A stretch of DNA of 64,000 nucleotides. Source: Thermocaproicibacter sp002410755 (GTDB lineage Bacteria > Bacillota > Clostridia > Oscillospirales > Acutalibacteraceae). The DNA is taken from NCBI GenBank assembly GCA_036839715.1, contig DAITDU010000002.1, positions 35,441 to 99,440 on the forward strand, given 5' to 3'. The position numbers were made by a program, and so were the translations under genes. Within the stretch, counting starts at the first letter, position 1. The number at the start of each line of letters is the position of its first letter. Shown one piece after another: positions 34,451 through 43,044 of this stretch. Under the pieces are notes generated by a model, which searched no databases, was not told where the DNA came from, and saw only the letters and a program-made list of their open reading frames with translations.

Positions 34451-35989
34451 TTATTTCTGCGTTTCGCCTTTGTCTTCCAAAAGTTTCACCTGAATTGTTT
34501 TGGTCGTAGCACCGCCAGCATTGCTGCTGGTGTAAATCTTCAGGGAAATGGTATCGCCCGGCTTATGGCTACTCAATGCCGATGAAAGGTCATCACGCGT
34601 TGTAATCTTATTGCCGTCTGCCTCAATAATGATATCCCCAACCTTCGCACCTGCACGGCCTACATCGCTGTCTGAATCGATAGAGCGGATGATAACGCCG
34701 TAAGAAGTATTCCCCAGCAAGTCTCCGCCGGAAACGTTCTGCACTGAAATTCCGAGGCGTGTGCGTCCGGAGACATAGCCGTTGCGGATCAGTTGGTTGA
34801 TGATTGACTGCGCTTTGCTGATTGGAATGGAAAAGCCCATGCCCTCATAGCCCGTGGCAACAATCTTGTTGGAGTTGATTCCGACAACCTGGCCATACAT
34901 ATCGACAAGCGGTCCGCCGGAGTTCCCGGGGTTAATGGCCGCATCGGTCTGAATATAGGTCATGCCATTGTCGCTGTGGCTTTCTATACTGCGGTTGAGG
35001 GCGGAAACAATGCCGCTTGTAAGCGAACCGGCAAAGGAAAGGCCGGCCGGGTTGCCGATGGCAAGCACCTGCTCGCCGATTTCAAGTTGCTCCGCCTTGC
35101 CAAAGGTAGCAGGAGACAAACTGGACGCGTTAATCCGGAGCACCGCAAGGTCAGAGGTCTTATCAAGGCCAACTACCTTCGCTTCATACTCTTTTTGGTT
35201 TTGCAGCACTACTTTTACGGAGCTGCTCCGCGAATCATTTACTACATGGGCATTTGTGAGGATATAGCCGTTCGCCGTTGCAACAATGCCGGTTCCCTCG
35301 CTTTCCTCCACTACTTTTCCGCCGCTGCTGACTGCTGTTTCGACACTTACGACACTGCCAATGACTTTTTTATAGACCTGCGGCGCCGTCAGAGATGAAC
35401 CGGACGGTTTATTCTCGAGTGAGATGCCCGCCGCCTTTGGGTCGGTTCCGTCCCCCGTGACACCGCTAATCACATTGGCAGATGAGGAAGATGAGCTTGG
35501 TGTTTTTGGAATCGTCTCGCCATACCCATTGGATGAAGATGGCGAGGAGGAAGCCTGCGACGATGCAACAGGGCTGCTCCTGAGCTTTTCCGGATTGATG
35601 GAAAAGAAAGCAAAGGTACCAATCAGCCCTGCTGCAATCACGCCAAGTACCCAAAGGAACGCTTTCAGTCCGCCGCTCATCTTATTATGCGGCGGCTGTG
35701 GGGGTTGGTTGTCGCCGCCCCAGTAAGGCTGGCCGTTCGGCTGCGAATAGGGATTCGTGTAACGGTTTCCATACCCGCCCGGGTTCTGGTAGCCACTGTA
35801 CTGGCCGCTGGGAGGATTGCCCTGCGGGTCCTGGTAAGGTGCGCCGTTTTGGCCCGGGTTCTGATAGCCATCCTGTTGGGGGGTGCCGGGCTGGTCCGTC
35901 CCCTGCTGGGCACTGCTGTCTGTTCCCTGCTCTCCGGAATTTCCAAGGTCTTTACTGCTGTATTCCCAAGGATCTTTGTTGTCGTTCAT
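34451..35989 (-). CDS. htrA: HtrA/DegP-like serine protease with PDZ domain
   Basis: 512 residues. The first ~100 are a cytosolic Gln/Gly/Pro/Tyr-rich low-complexity tail, followed by one TM helix (FLWVLGVIAAGLIGTFAFF, about 108-127) and a Ser-rich linker. The trypsin-like S1C domain has the full triad: His248 in TNAHVV, Asp280 in DLAVLRI and Ser357 in GNSGGPL. A single C-terminal PDZ domain follows (about 410-500). A membrane-anchored envelope quality-control protease. It lies 14 bases downstream of the WalK-like kinase, as yycK/htrA does in walRK operons. Confidence 0.94.
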   Translation of the reverse strand: MNDNKDPWEYSSKDLGNSGEQGTDSSAQQGTDQPGTPQQDGYQNPGQNGAPYQDPQGNPPSGQYSGYQNPGGYGNRYTNPYSQPNGQPYWGGDNQPPQPPHNKMSGGLKAFLWVLGVIAAGLIGTFAFFSINPEKLRSSPVASSQASSSPSSSNGYGETIPKTPSSSSSSANVISGVTGDGTDPKAAGISLENKPSGSSLTAPQVYKKVIGSVVSVETAVSSGGKVVEESEGTGIVATANGYILTNAHVVNDSRSSSVKVVLQNQKEYEAKVVGLDKTSDLAVLRINASSLSPATFGKAEQLEIGEQVLAIGNPAGLSFAGSLTSGIVSALNRSIESHSDNGMTYIQTDAAINPGNSGGPLVDMYGQVVGINSNKIVATGYEGMGFSIPISKAQSIINQLIRNGYVSGRTRLGISVQNVSGGDLLGNTSYGVIIRSIDSDSDVGRAGAKVGDIIIEADGNKITTRDDLSSALSSHKPGDTISLKIYTSSNAGGATTKTIQVKLLEDKGETQK

Positions 35990-36003
35990 CGTGCTGCCCT
36001 TCC

Positions 36004-37521
36004 TTATTTCTTCTTCGGTTCTTCAGCGGGCGTATCAGCCGTAGTTTCCACCAGGCGGTGGTCATGCGGTTTCTGCACCTTGTCCGGAATCCAGAATTCA
36101 AAACGGGTAAAAACATTTAGCTTGCTGGAAGCGGTAATTTTCCCGCCGTGCAGATGAATAATGGTGCGCACAATATAAAGTCCAAGGCCCATGCCGTTTT
36201 TATCCTGGCTGCGGGATTTATCTGTTTTGTAAAAGCGTTCAAACACCATGGGCAGTTCGTCGGGCAAAATACCCTGGCCACTGTTTTCAACGGCCACGGT
36301 TGTCCGGCCTTCACTCTGCCTGGCAGTAATCTTGAGACTGCCGCCTTCATTCGTGAACTTCACGGCATTATCAATAAGGTTGTAGATGACCTGATGGAGC
36401 ATATCCGGGTCACCTTCAACCCAAATGCTCCCCGTCTCCTCAAGGCCCGTGACGTTAATTTTCTTTTCTTCAATTTTTTGCTCGAAGGAAAGGAGCACCA
36501 CAAGGATGGTATTCGTAATATCAAAATTGGCAGGACGGAGCTTAAGGGCACCGCTGTCGATGCGGGAAAGATCCAACATGGTGCGCACAAGGCGCGAAAG
36601 ACGCTTAACCTCCTGGGAAACAATACCGAGGTAATGTTTTTCCTTCTCCGGCGGAATGGTGCCGTCGAGGATTCCATCAATAAAGCCGGCAATTGTTGTC
36701 ATTGGCGTCTTCAGTTCATGGGAAACATTTGCAATAAAGCTGCGGCTGGAAGCCTCACTGGAAGCAAGGGAGTCTGCCATACTGTTGAATGCCACTGAAA
36801 GCTGCCCAATCTCGTCGTCGCTGGTAACAGGCACGCGGACGGAAAAATTACCTTCGCCAAAACAGTGCGCCGCGTTTGCCATGTTGCGCAGGGGCTGTAT
36901 AAGTTTGTAGGTAAACAGCCAGACAATGGCAAAAGAAACCACAAATGCTGCCAGGAGCGCCAGAAGCAACACCTTGACAACAGCCCAGCGAAAAGCACTG
37001 AAGGTTTCTACATTGTAGGCAGCGAATACCGCACCGATGGGAACATTGCCTTCCTTGTTGTTGCGCACCAGAATTGGCACCCCGACAATATAATATGAGG
37101 ACTGGTATTTTCCTCCCATATCTCCTTCTGCGCTGTAATGGCCCGCAAGGGCTTTCTTCATAATATCCGCACCGACCGGCTTGCTTGCGTCCACACTGCC
37201 GCCACGGCTGCCATAGGCCATAAGGATTGGGGTCCCATTTACATCTGTGATAAAAATATCGGACTCAATATTGCTGGCAAAGATCTCTGCAAACCGCTGC
37301 ATGCTGTTTGCGTCAAGCAAGTAATGGCCCGGTTCAATTTCTATGGCAGTTGTGGCAAGGTCCGCAACGCTTTTCGCGCTTTTCTGGAGAAGGTCTCTTT
37401 TTTCTGTTTTCCAGTAATTTGTCATAAAGATCAGGATGGTCCCGGTAATCACGGCGAAACTAATCAGGATAACTGCCGTAGTAATCCGCAGGTATTTTTT
37501 AAAAAGGGTTTTTTTCATCAT
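36004..37521 (-). CDS. sensor histidine kinase, WalK/ResE-like
   Basis: 505 residues: TM1 about 12-34 (ITTAVILISFAVITGTILIF), an extracytoplasmic PAS/Cache-like sensor of about 140 residues, TM2 about 178-202, HAMP, phosphoacceptor His268 in NVSHELKTPMTTIAGF, then N box NLIDNAVKFT, and NSGQGI and MGLGLYIV. The NVSHELKTP box and the operon order regulator-kinase-htrA point to the WalRK/ResDE class. There is no cytosolic PAS domain as in true WalK of Bacillus, so the label is approximate. Confidence 0.9.
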   Translation of the reverse strand: MMKKTLFKKYLRITTAVILISFAVITGTILIFMTNYWKTEKRDLLQKSAKSVADLATTAIEIEPGHYLLDANSMQRFAEIFASNIESDIFITDVNGTPILMAYGSRGGSVDASKPVGADIMKKALAGHYSAEGDMGGKYQSSYYIVGVPILVRNNKEGNVPIGAVFAAYNVETFSAFRWAVVKVLLLALLAAFVVSFAIVWLFTYKLIQPLRNMANAAHCFGEGNFSVRVPVTSDDEIGQLSVAFNSMADSLASSEASSRSFIANVSHELKTPMTTIAGFIDGILDGTIPPEKEKHYLGIVSQEVKRLSRLVRTMLDLSRIDSGALKLRPANFDITNTILVVLLSFEQKIEEKKINVTGLEETGSIWVEGDPDMLHQVIYNLIDNAVKFTNEGGSLKITARQSEGRTTVAVENSGQGILPDELPMVFERFYKTDKSRSQDKNGMGLGLYIVRTIIHLHGGKITASSKLNVFTRFEFWIPDKVQKPHDHRLVETTADTPAEEPKKK

Positions 37522-37539
37522 TCCACCCCGCGGGGATAA

Positions 37540-38235
37540 TTATTCTTTTACTTCAAATTTGTAGCCAACACCCCACACTGTCTTGAGTGCCCACTGGTCG
37601 GAAACGCCCTCAAGTTTCTCGCGCAGGCGCTTTACATGGACGTCTACCGTTCGGCTGTCGCCGTAATAATCGAATCCCCAGACTTCATCCAGAAGCTGGT
37701 TCCGCGTGAAGACGCGGTTTGGGTTGCTTGCAAGATGATAAATCAGCTCCATTTCCTTTGGCGGAGTATCCACTACCTTGCCGTTGACCTTCATCTCATA
37801 GTTTGTCAGGTTAATGGATAGTTTGTCATACTTAACTTCTTTTACAGGCTCATTCCCATTTTTACCAATACGGCGCAGCACTGCCTTAATGCGCGCAACT
37901 ACTTCCTTTGTCTCAAACGGCTTGACGACATAGTCGTCTGCACCAAGCTCCAGACCGAGGACTTTGTCGAATACTTCGCCCTTCGCCGTAAGCATGATAA
38001 TGGGGCACTGGCTCTTTTTGCGGATTTCCCGGCAGACCTGCCACCCGTCAAGGCCAGGCAGCATGATATCAAGCAGAATCAGGTCCGGCTTCTCACTGTC
38101 AAACATCTCCAGGGCTTTCTTGCCGTCGTTTGCAATCACAACGGTATAGTTTTCCTTTTCCAGATAAAGCCGCAGCAGCTCACAAATATTCTGGTCGTCG
38201 TCAACCACCATGATTTTAGCCTTGTTGCTTGCCAT
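37540..38235 (-). CDS. OmpR family response regulator, WalR-like
   Basis: 231 residues from ATG 38235; AAGGAGGAAC sits ideally upstream. Receiver with VVDDD, phospho-Asp56 in LLDIMLPG, MLTAKG and VVKPF. The winged helix has VDVHVKRLREKLE as recognition helix. WalR-type regulators govern cell-wall hydrolases, and several such genes lie in this window (NlpC/P60, M23, MltG), although no WalR box was identified. First gene of the operon with the kinase and htrA. Confidence 0.93.
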   Translation of the reverse strand: MASNKAKIMVVDDDQNICELLRLYLEKENYTVVIANDGKKALEMFDSEKPDLILLDIMLPGLDGWQVCREIRKKSQCPIIMLTAKGEVFDKVLGLELGADDYVVKPFETKEVVARIKAVLRRIGKNGNEPVKEVKYDKLSINLTNYEMKVNGKVVDTPPKEMELIYHLASNPNRVFTRNQLLDEVWGFDYYGDSRTVDVHVKRLREKLEGVSDQWALKTVWGVGYKFEVKE

Positions 38236-38309
38236 GATTTTGTTCCTCCTTGCTTTCCCACTCAAAGCACCGGATAAATTCTGGCCCTTTCGGTTTTATC
38301 ATAAGCTAA

Positions 38310-38315
38310 ATTATA
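38310..38315 (-). promoter_or_regulatory. -10 element for the WalR-like operon
   Basis: A perfect TATAAT on the minus strand 75 bases upstream of the response regulator; the -35 region is weak (AT-rich), so activation may be needed. Confidence 0.45.
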
Positions 38316-38437
38316 CTGGAATTGTAATGTGAAAATATGAATTTTTTCTTAATCTTTTCCCCATATATGACAAAGAAACGGTGCACGGTATCATGCGCCG
38401 CCCGTTCTGTTTCACTCCCGCCGCATTCCTTTTATGG

Positions 38438-39259
38438 CTATGATATGATTTTTTGAAAAAGGGCTTTGGAAGCTTCATAGTAATCCTTCTGTTTCCCTTC
38501 AATCGCTGTCCCGTAATAGGTGCGCAGGGAAACACTGACATCTTTAAGGACATTATCCGCCCGCAGAACCTTTCCGGATGAAGTGCCCGTTTCAATCTGC
38601 GCACCGGCAAGCTTTGTCTTTGCAATCGGGACACGCATCCGGTCGTAGTCGGCAGCACCCGTTTTCGGGGTGCTGCCGTTCAGGTAAGCAAACGGGCTGA
38701 TGCTCTCTGCCGTTTCCTGTGAACGGAATGACGCATCATCCGTTAAAAAGATCATGCTGGTCCCTACAGAGAAATCACCAGCCAATTTTGTGCGGTATGC
38801 CACAATCATCTGAGCATTTGCCATACCCGCAGTACCATTCACAGTACTGCCGGAAGAGGAAAGGAGTGTGCTTCCGCTCAGTGTTCCCGAAGAAACAGGA
38901 GTCATTTCCATCGGAATATAGTATTGGTTTACCTGGACAACGACTTTTCCGTCGCCGTTGAGGTCTTTCCCATACTTTTCTATTTCTTTTCCAACTGCAT
39001 CGGTCACTTTGTCGGGGTAAAGCTTCTGGACTATCATGCCGACGTAATAGTCCGGATGGACTGTTTTCATTGCCGAATAAATGATAAAAATGGCAAATAT
39101 TGCTATAATAACAGCAACAATGACATGGACTTTATGATAATACCAGAAATTGTCCCATTTTCCGCGTGGGGTCTTAACCGTTTCTTCCGCTTTCTTTTCA
39201 GCCTCCGGATCATGAATGATATCGGCCCCTGCATTAACAAGATAGCCTTCGCGTGCCAT
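38438..39259 (-). CDS. single-pass membrane protein of unknown function
   Basis: 273 residues. A cytosolic N-terminus of about 35 residues and the motif WDNFWYYHKVHVIVAV lead into one TM helix (about 45-64). The extracytoplasmic part (about 65-273) opens with HPDYYVGMIVQKLYP and includes a Ser/Gly/Thr-rich loop. The FWYYxKxH-TM-PDYxV layout recurs in clostridial proteins of unknown role. It has its own promoter, divergent from the GH3 glucosidase. No enzymatic motif seen. Confidence 0.7.
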   Translation of the reverse strand: MAREGYLVNAGADIIHDPEAEKKAEETVKTPRGKWDNFWYYHKVHVIVAVIIAIFAIFIIYSAMKTVHPDYYVGMIVQKLYPDKVTDAVGKEIEKYGKDLNGDGKVVVQVNQYYIPMEMTPVSSGTLSGSTLLSSSGSTVNGTAGMANAQMIVAYRTKLAGDFSVGTSMIFLTDDASFRSQETAESISPFAYLNGSTPKTGAADYDRMRVPIAKTKLAGAQIETGTSSGKVLRADNVLKDVSVSLRTYYGTAIEGKQKDYYEASKALFQKIIS

Positions 39260-39297
39260 GGTTCAATCACCCCTAACTTTCCCATATCGTCATAATA

Positions 39298-39326
39298 ATT
39301 ATACCATATCCGTCTTGTGCCTGCAA
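39298..39326 (-). promoter_or_regulatory. promoter of the single-pass membrane protein gene
   Basis: Minus strand TTGCAG (39326-39321), 17-base spacer, TATAAT (39303-39298), about 40 bases before the start. Confidence 0.6.
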
Positions 39327-39341
39327 ACTCATTTCTCTCGG

Positions 39342-39369
39342 TTGTTTTTTGGGCGGGCAATGCTATAAT
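39342..39369 (+). promoter_or_regulatory. promoter of the GH3 gene
   Basis: TTGTTT (39342-39347), 16-base spacer, TATAAT (39364-39369), 31 bases before the chosen start; this and the divergent promoter lie within 72 bases. Confidence 0.6.
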
Positions 39370-39400
39370 TATATCTTGTAATTGAATGGAGATGTACTGG

Positions 39401-41584
39401 ATGACAGAGACAAAGCTTCGGGAACTGTTCTCGAAAATGACGCCGGAAGAAAAGGTCGGCCAGCTTGTCCAGTTGGATGGTTCTTTCTTCCAGGACTCCT
39501 CTCTCGCGACCGGCCCGCGGGAATCGCTCGGCCTGTCCCAAAAAATGGTAGACTGTGCCGGTTCGGTGCTGAACATAGCCGGAGCCGCACGCATCCGGCG
39601 CCTGCAAAGCAGTTACCTCAAGAGGAGCCGCCTTGGCATCCCCCTTTTGGTTTTGTGCGACGTGATTTACGGTTACCGCACGGTCTACCCAATCCCCATT
39701 GCGCTCGGCTGCGCCTGGGATCCCGACCTTGCAAGGGAAAGCTGTGCCCTGACCGCCGAGGAAGCCGCCGCCGGTGGAGTCGGAGGAACCTACGCCCCAA
39801 TGGCTGACCTTGTCCGCGACGCGCGCTGGGGCCGGTGCAGGGAATCGACCGGGGAAGACCCGCTGCTGAACAGCCGCTACGCTTCCGCCATGGTGGAAGG
39901 GTTCCAGCAGGGACTTGGGGGGAAAACGGGACAGGGCATTGCCGCCTGTGTTAAGCACTTTGCGGGTTATGGTGCAGTCGAGGCAGGACGTGAGTACAAT
40001 ACCGTCGATATGAGTGAGCGCCGTCTGCGCGGGGCGTACCTGCCGTCGTATCACGCCGCCGTGAAAGCCGGATGCCGCCTCGTGATGACCAGCTTTAACA
40101 CAGTGGACGGAATTCCGTCGACCGGGAACCGTCATCTGGTGAAAGACATTCTCCGCGGGGAATGGGGATTTTCCGGCGTCGTCATTTCGGACTACGCCTC
40201 AATTCGGGAAATGAAGACACACGGCGTCGCCGAAAATGACCGCGATGCCGCGGAACTTGCCATGAACGCCGGAGTCGACATTGATATGATGACCGGCTGT
40301 TACGCAAACGAGCTTCTCCCGCTTGTTGGGGAAGGACGGATTTCTTCCCGGCAGATCGACGAAGCCTGCCTGCGCGTCCTGCGCCTGAAAAATGATCTCG
40401 GCCTTTTTGAAGACCCGTTCCGCGGTTTCAGCGAAGCAGACGAGAATGCCCACACGTTTACGCCCGCGATGCTTTCCCAGAGCCGGAAAGCCGCGCTGGA
40501 ATCATCCGTCCTGTTGAAAAACCGGGGCGGCGTGCTGCCGCTACGGCCCGGAACCAAAGTGTCGCTCATCGGCCCCTATGCCGATATGCGCAGCCTGCTT
40601 GATGCCTGGGCCATGAAGGGTGACTCTGAACACTGGGCTACGCTGCATGAAGCAATGGCGGAGGCACTGGGCCCGGATTTCGTCGGATGTGCACCCGGCT
40701 CGGAACTTCTGGATCCCCCGCAGGGCAGCCCGCAAAAGGCGGATAAAATGATTGCCGACGCAAAGCGACTGGCTTCCGGAAGCGACCTCGTCGTGCTCGC
40801 GCTTGGGGAGGATACCTCACAGAGTGGCGAAGCCTCCAGCCGCACCGAACTAACGCTCCCCGCCTGCCAGACACGCTTGCTGGACGCGGTTTCCGCCTGC
40901 GGGAAACCGGTCGTCCTGGTTCTCTTTAACGGCCGCCCGCTTGTGCTGACGGATGTAGTGCCGAAAGTTGATGCACTCCTCGAAGCCTGGTTTCCCGGCA
41001 CGGAGGGGAGCCGCGCCCTCTGCGACCTGCTGACCGGGCATGCAAACCCCTCCGGGCGTCTCTCCATGAGCTTTCCACGCGCGGTCGGGCAGGAACCGCT
41101 TTATTACAACCATTTTAACACGGGCCGCCCGTTTACACCCGGAAAAAGAGGGGCTGTTAAGTATGTTTCAAAATACATTGACTGCCCGAACGAACCGCTG
41201 TTCCCGTTTGGCTTTGGCCTTTCCTATCATACGGCGGAGTATGGCGAGCTGACTCTTTCCGGTGAAACGCTCAAGCCGGGCGGAAGCCTTTCTGCACACG
41301 TAACGGTAAAAAACACCGGTACCGTCCCCGGTACGGAAACGGTTCAGCTTTATCTGCGGGACCTCGTCGGCAGCGTGGTGCGCCCGGTTTTGGAACTGAA
41401 GGATTTCCAGAAGCTTGCCCTTGCACCTGGAGAAGCAAAAACGGCGGAATTCACCATTACCGAGCCGATGCTTCGGTTCTATACGCGCAGTATGAAGTTT
41501 GAGAGCGAAGCGGGACGGTTTGCGGTGTTTGCCGGCCCGAATTCTGTGGAACTCCGCCGCGCGGAATTTACCTTTGTAAAATGA
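39401..41584 (+). CDS. bglX: beta-glucosidase, glycoside hydrolase family 3
   Basis: 727 residues from ATG 39401, nine bases after GGAG; ATG 39386 is in frame but its ribosome site would overlap it. GH3 N-domain with FAGYGAVEAGREYN and nucleophile Asp264 in VVISDYASIREM. The C-terminal alpha/beta sandwich has LALGEDTSQSGEASSRTELTLP, and the fibronectin-III-like domain follows GFGLSYHTAEYG. This is the BglX arrangement. No signal peptide, so it acts on imported oligosaccharides. Symbol by family resemblance; specificity (glucoside or xyloside) not proven. Confidence 0.9.
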   Translation: MTETKLRELFSKMTPEEKVGQLVQLDGSFFQDSSLATGPRESLGLSQKMVDCAGSVLNIAGAARIRRLQSSYLKRSRLGIPLLVLCDVIYGYRTVYPIPIALGCAWDPDLARESCALTAEEAAAGGVGGTYAPMADLVRDARWGRCRESTGEDPLLNSRYASAMVEGFQQGLGGKTGQGIAACVKHFAGYGAVEAGREYNTVDMSERRLRGAYLPSYHAAVKAGCRLVMTSFNTVDGIPSTGNRHLVKDILRGEWGFSGVVISDYASIREMKTHGVAENDRDAAELAMNAGVDIDMMTGCYANELLPLVGEGRISSRQIDEACLRVLRLKNDLGLFEDPFRGFSEADENAHTFTPAMLSQSRKAALESSVLLKNRGGVLPLRPGTKVSLIGPYADMRSLLDAWAMKGDSEHWATLHEAMAEALGPDFVGCAPGSELLDPPQGSPQKADKMIADAKRLASGSDLVVLALGEDTSQSGEASSRTELTLPACQTRLLDAVSACGKPVVLVLFNGRPLVLTDVVPKVDALLEAWFPGTEGSRALCDLLTGHANPSGRLSMSFPRAVGQEPLYYNHFNTGRPFTPGKRGAVKYVSKYIDCPNEPLFPFGFGLSYHTAEYGELTLSGETLKPGGSLSAHVTVKNTGTVPGTETVQLYLRDLVGSVVRPVLELKDFQKLALAPGEAKTAEFTITEPMLRFYTRSMKFESEAGRFAVFAGPNSVELRRAEFTFVK

Positions 41585-41586
41585 GG

Positions 41587-41645
41587 AAAGGTCCCGGTGC
41601 GGGAAACACGGATTTTCCGCGTTTTTCCATACCGGGGCCTTTTTA
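41587..41645. terminator. bidirectional terminator
   Basis: AAAGG-CCCGGT at 41587 onward pairs with ACCGGGGCCTTTTT ending at 41645, with an inner GGGAAA/TTTCC extension. It lies between convergent GH3 and aldehyde dehydrogenase genes. Confidence 0.8.
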
Positions 41646-41664
41646 TGCAGGTTTTCGCATCCGC

Positions 41665-43044
41665 TCAGTGAACAAACATGCGGATCATTTTATCATGGAG
41701 TTTGGTATAAGGCTGGTAACGCATGGGCAAATCTATCCAGGTTTTCTTGTCGACAATGCTCTTGCTGTGGGAGAACGCCGCGAACCCGGTTTTTCCGTGG
41801 TAGGCGCCCATGCCGCTCTCACCGACACCTCCGAAGCCCATCTGCGTTGTCGCAAGGTGGATGACAACGTCGTTGACGCAGCCGCCGCCGAAGGAGCAGT
41901 GCTCCAGGAGCATCCGGATATGGCGCCGGTCCTCGGAAAAAATATAGAAGGCAAGCGGTTTCGACTTTTCAGCAAGCATTTCCGGAATTCCATCAATCTC
42001 CTGGAAGGTCAGCACCGGCAGCACCGGCCCGAAAATCTCCTGCCCCATGACGGCGTCATCCCATGTAACGCCATCCATCACCGTGGGTGCAATCTGCTGC
42101 GTTTCTGCATTCAATTGCCCTCCAAAGGCGACTTTAGTCTGGTCAATCAGTCCGGTTATCCGGTCAAAATGCTTTTGGTTAATGATTTTTCCATAATTCG
42201 GGTTATTCAGCGGGCTGCTGCCGAATTGTACTGTTATCTGCTTTTTAATCTCGCCAATCAGCTCGTCTTTCACGCTGCTCTGGCAGAGAATGTAATCCGG
42301 AGCAACACAGGTCTGGCCGCAGTTCAGGTATTTGCCAAATACAATGCGGCGTGCCGCAAGCGGAATCTTGGCCGTTTCATCCACAATGCAGGGACTTTTC
42401 CCTCCGAGCTCAAGTGCAACGGGCGTCAGCCGGTTTGCCGAACGCCGCAGGACTTCCCGCCCAACGGCCTGGCTGCCGGTAAAAAATATCTTGTCGAAAT
42501 GCTGGTCCAGAAGGCTGCCGTTTTCCTGCCTGCCGCCGGTGACAACCGCTACATATTCCGGGGGGAAGCATTCCTTTAGCAGCGACGCAATTACAGCACT
42601 TGTAGCAGGGGAATAGGCGCTCGGCTTTACTACGGCAGTGTTGCCTGCGGCCAAAGCGTCCGCAAGCGGGTCAATCGTAAGAAGGAACGGGTAGTTCCAC
42701 GGACTCATAATCAGAACCGTCCCATAGGGTGACGGCTTTTTAAAGCTGCGGGATACATACTGTGCAAGCGGCGTGCGGACGCGGTGCTCTTTTGCAAGGC
42801 GCGCCGTATGGGCAATCATCCAAGTAAGCTCGCTGAGGGCAAGCCCAGTCTCGCACATATAGCTTTCCGCTGCGCTTTTCCCCAAATCTTTCCGAAGTGC
42901 ATGATGGATTTCCGCCTCATGGGAAAGGATGAAAGCCTTCAGGCGTTTCAGCGCCTCAACGCGGGAAGCTACAGGAAGCGTTCTCCCGCTCTGGAAATAC
43001 CTGCGCTGGTTTGCAACGATCCGCCTGATCTCCGACTCTTCCAT
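41665..43044 (-). CDS. aldehyde dehydrogenase (NAD(P)-dependent, class 3-like)
   Basis: 459 residues, the short membrane/fatty-aldehyde (ALDH3-like) form. NAD-binding PWNYPFLL and KPSAYSP, GSQAVGREV, general-base region LELGGKSP, and catalytic Cys246 in NCGQTCVAPDY are visible, as is GGVGESGMGAYHG near the end. Oxidises an aldehyde to its acid. GGAAGGAG precedes the ATG, inside the end of the alcohol dehydrogenase gene. Together the two enzymes could convert an alcohol to an acid, or detoxify aldehydes, under the MarR regulator. Confidence 0.93.
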   Translation of the reverse strand: MEESEIRRIVANQRRYFQSGRTLPVASRVEALKRLKAFILSHEAEIHHALRKDLGKSAAESYMCETGLALSELTWMIAHTARLAKEHRVRTPLAQYVSRSFKKPSPYGTVLIMSPWNYPFLLTIDPLADALAAGNTAVVKPSAYSPATSAVIASLLKECFPPEYVAVVTGGRQENGSLLDQHFDKIFFTGSQAVGREVLRRSANRLTPVALELGGKSPCIVDETAKIPLAARRIVFGKYLNCGQTCVAPDYILCQSSVKDELIGEIKKQITVQFGSSPLNNPNYGKIINQKHFDRITGLIDQTKVAFGGQLNAETQQIAPTVMDGVTWDDAVMGQEIFGPVLPVLTFQEIDGIPEMLAEKSKPLAFYIFSEDRRHIRMLLEHCSFGGGCVNDVVIHLATTQMGFGGVGESGMGAYHGKTGFAAFSHSKSIVDKKTWIDLPMRYQPYTKLHDKMIRMFVH

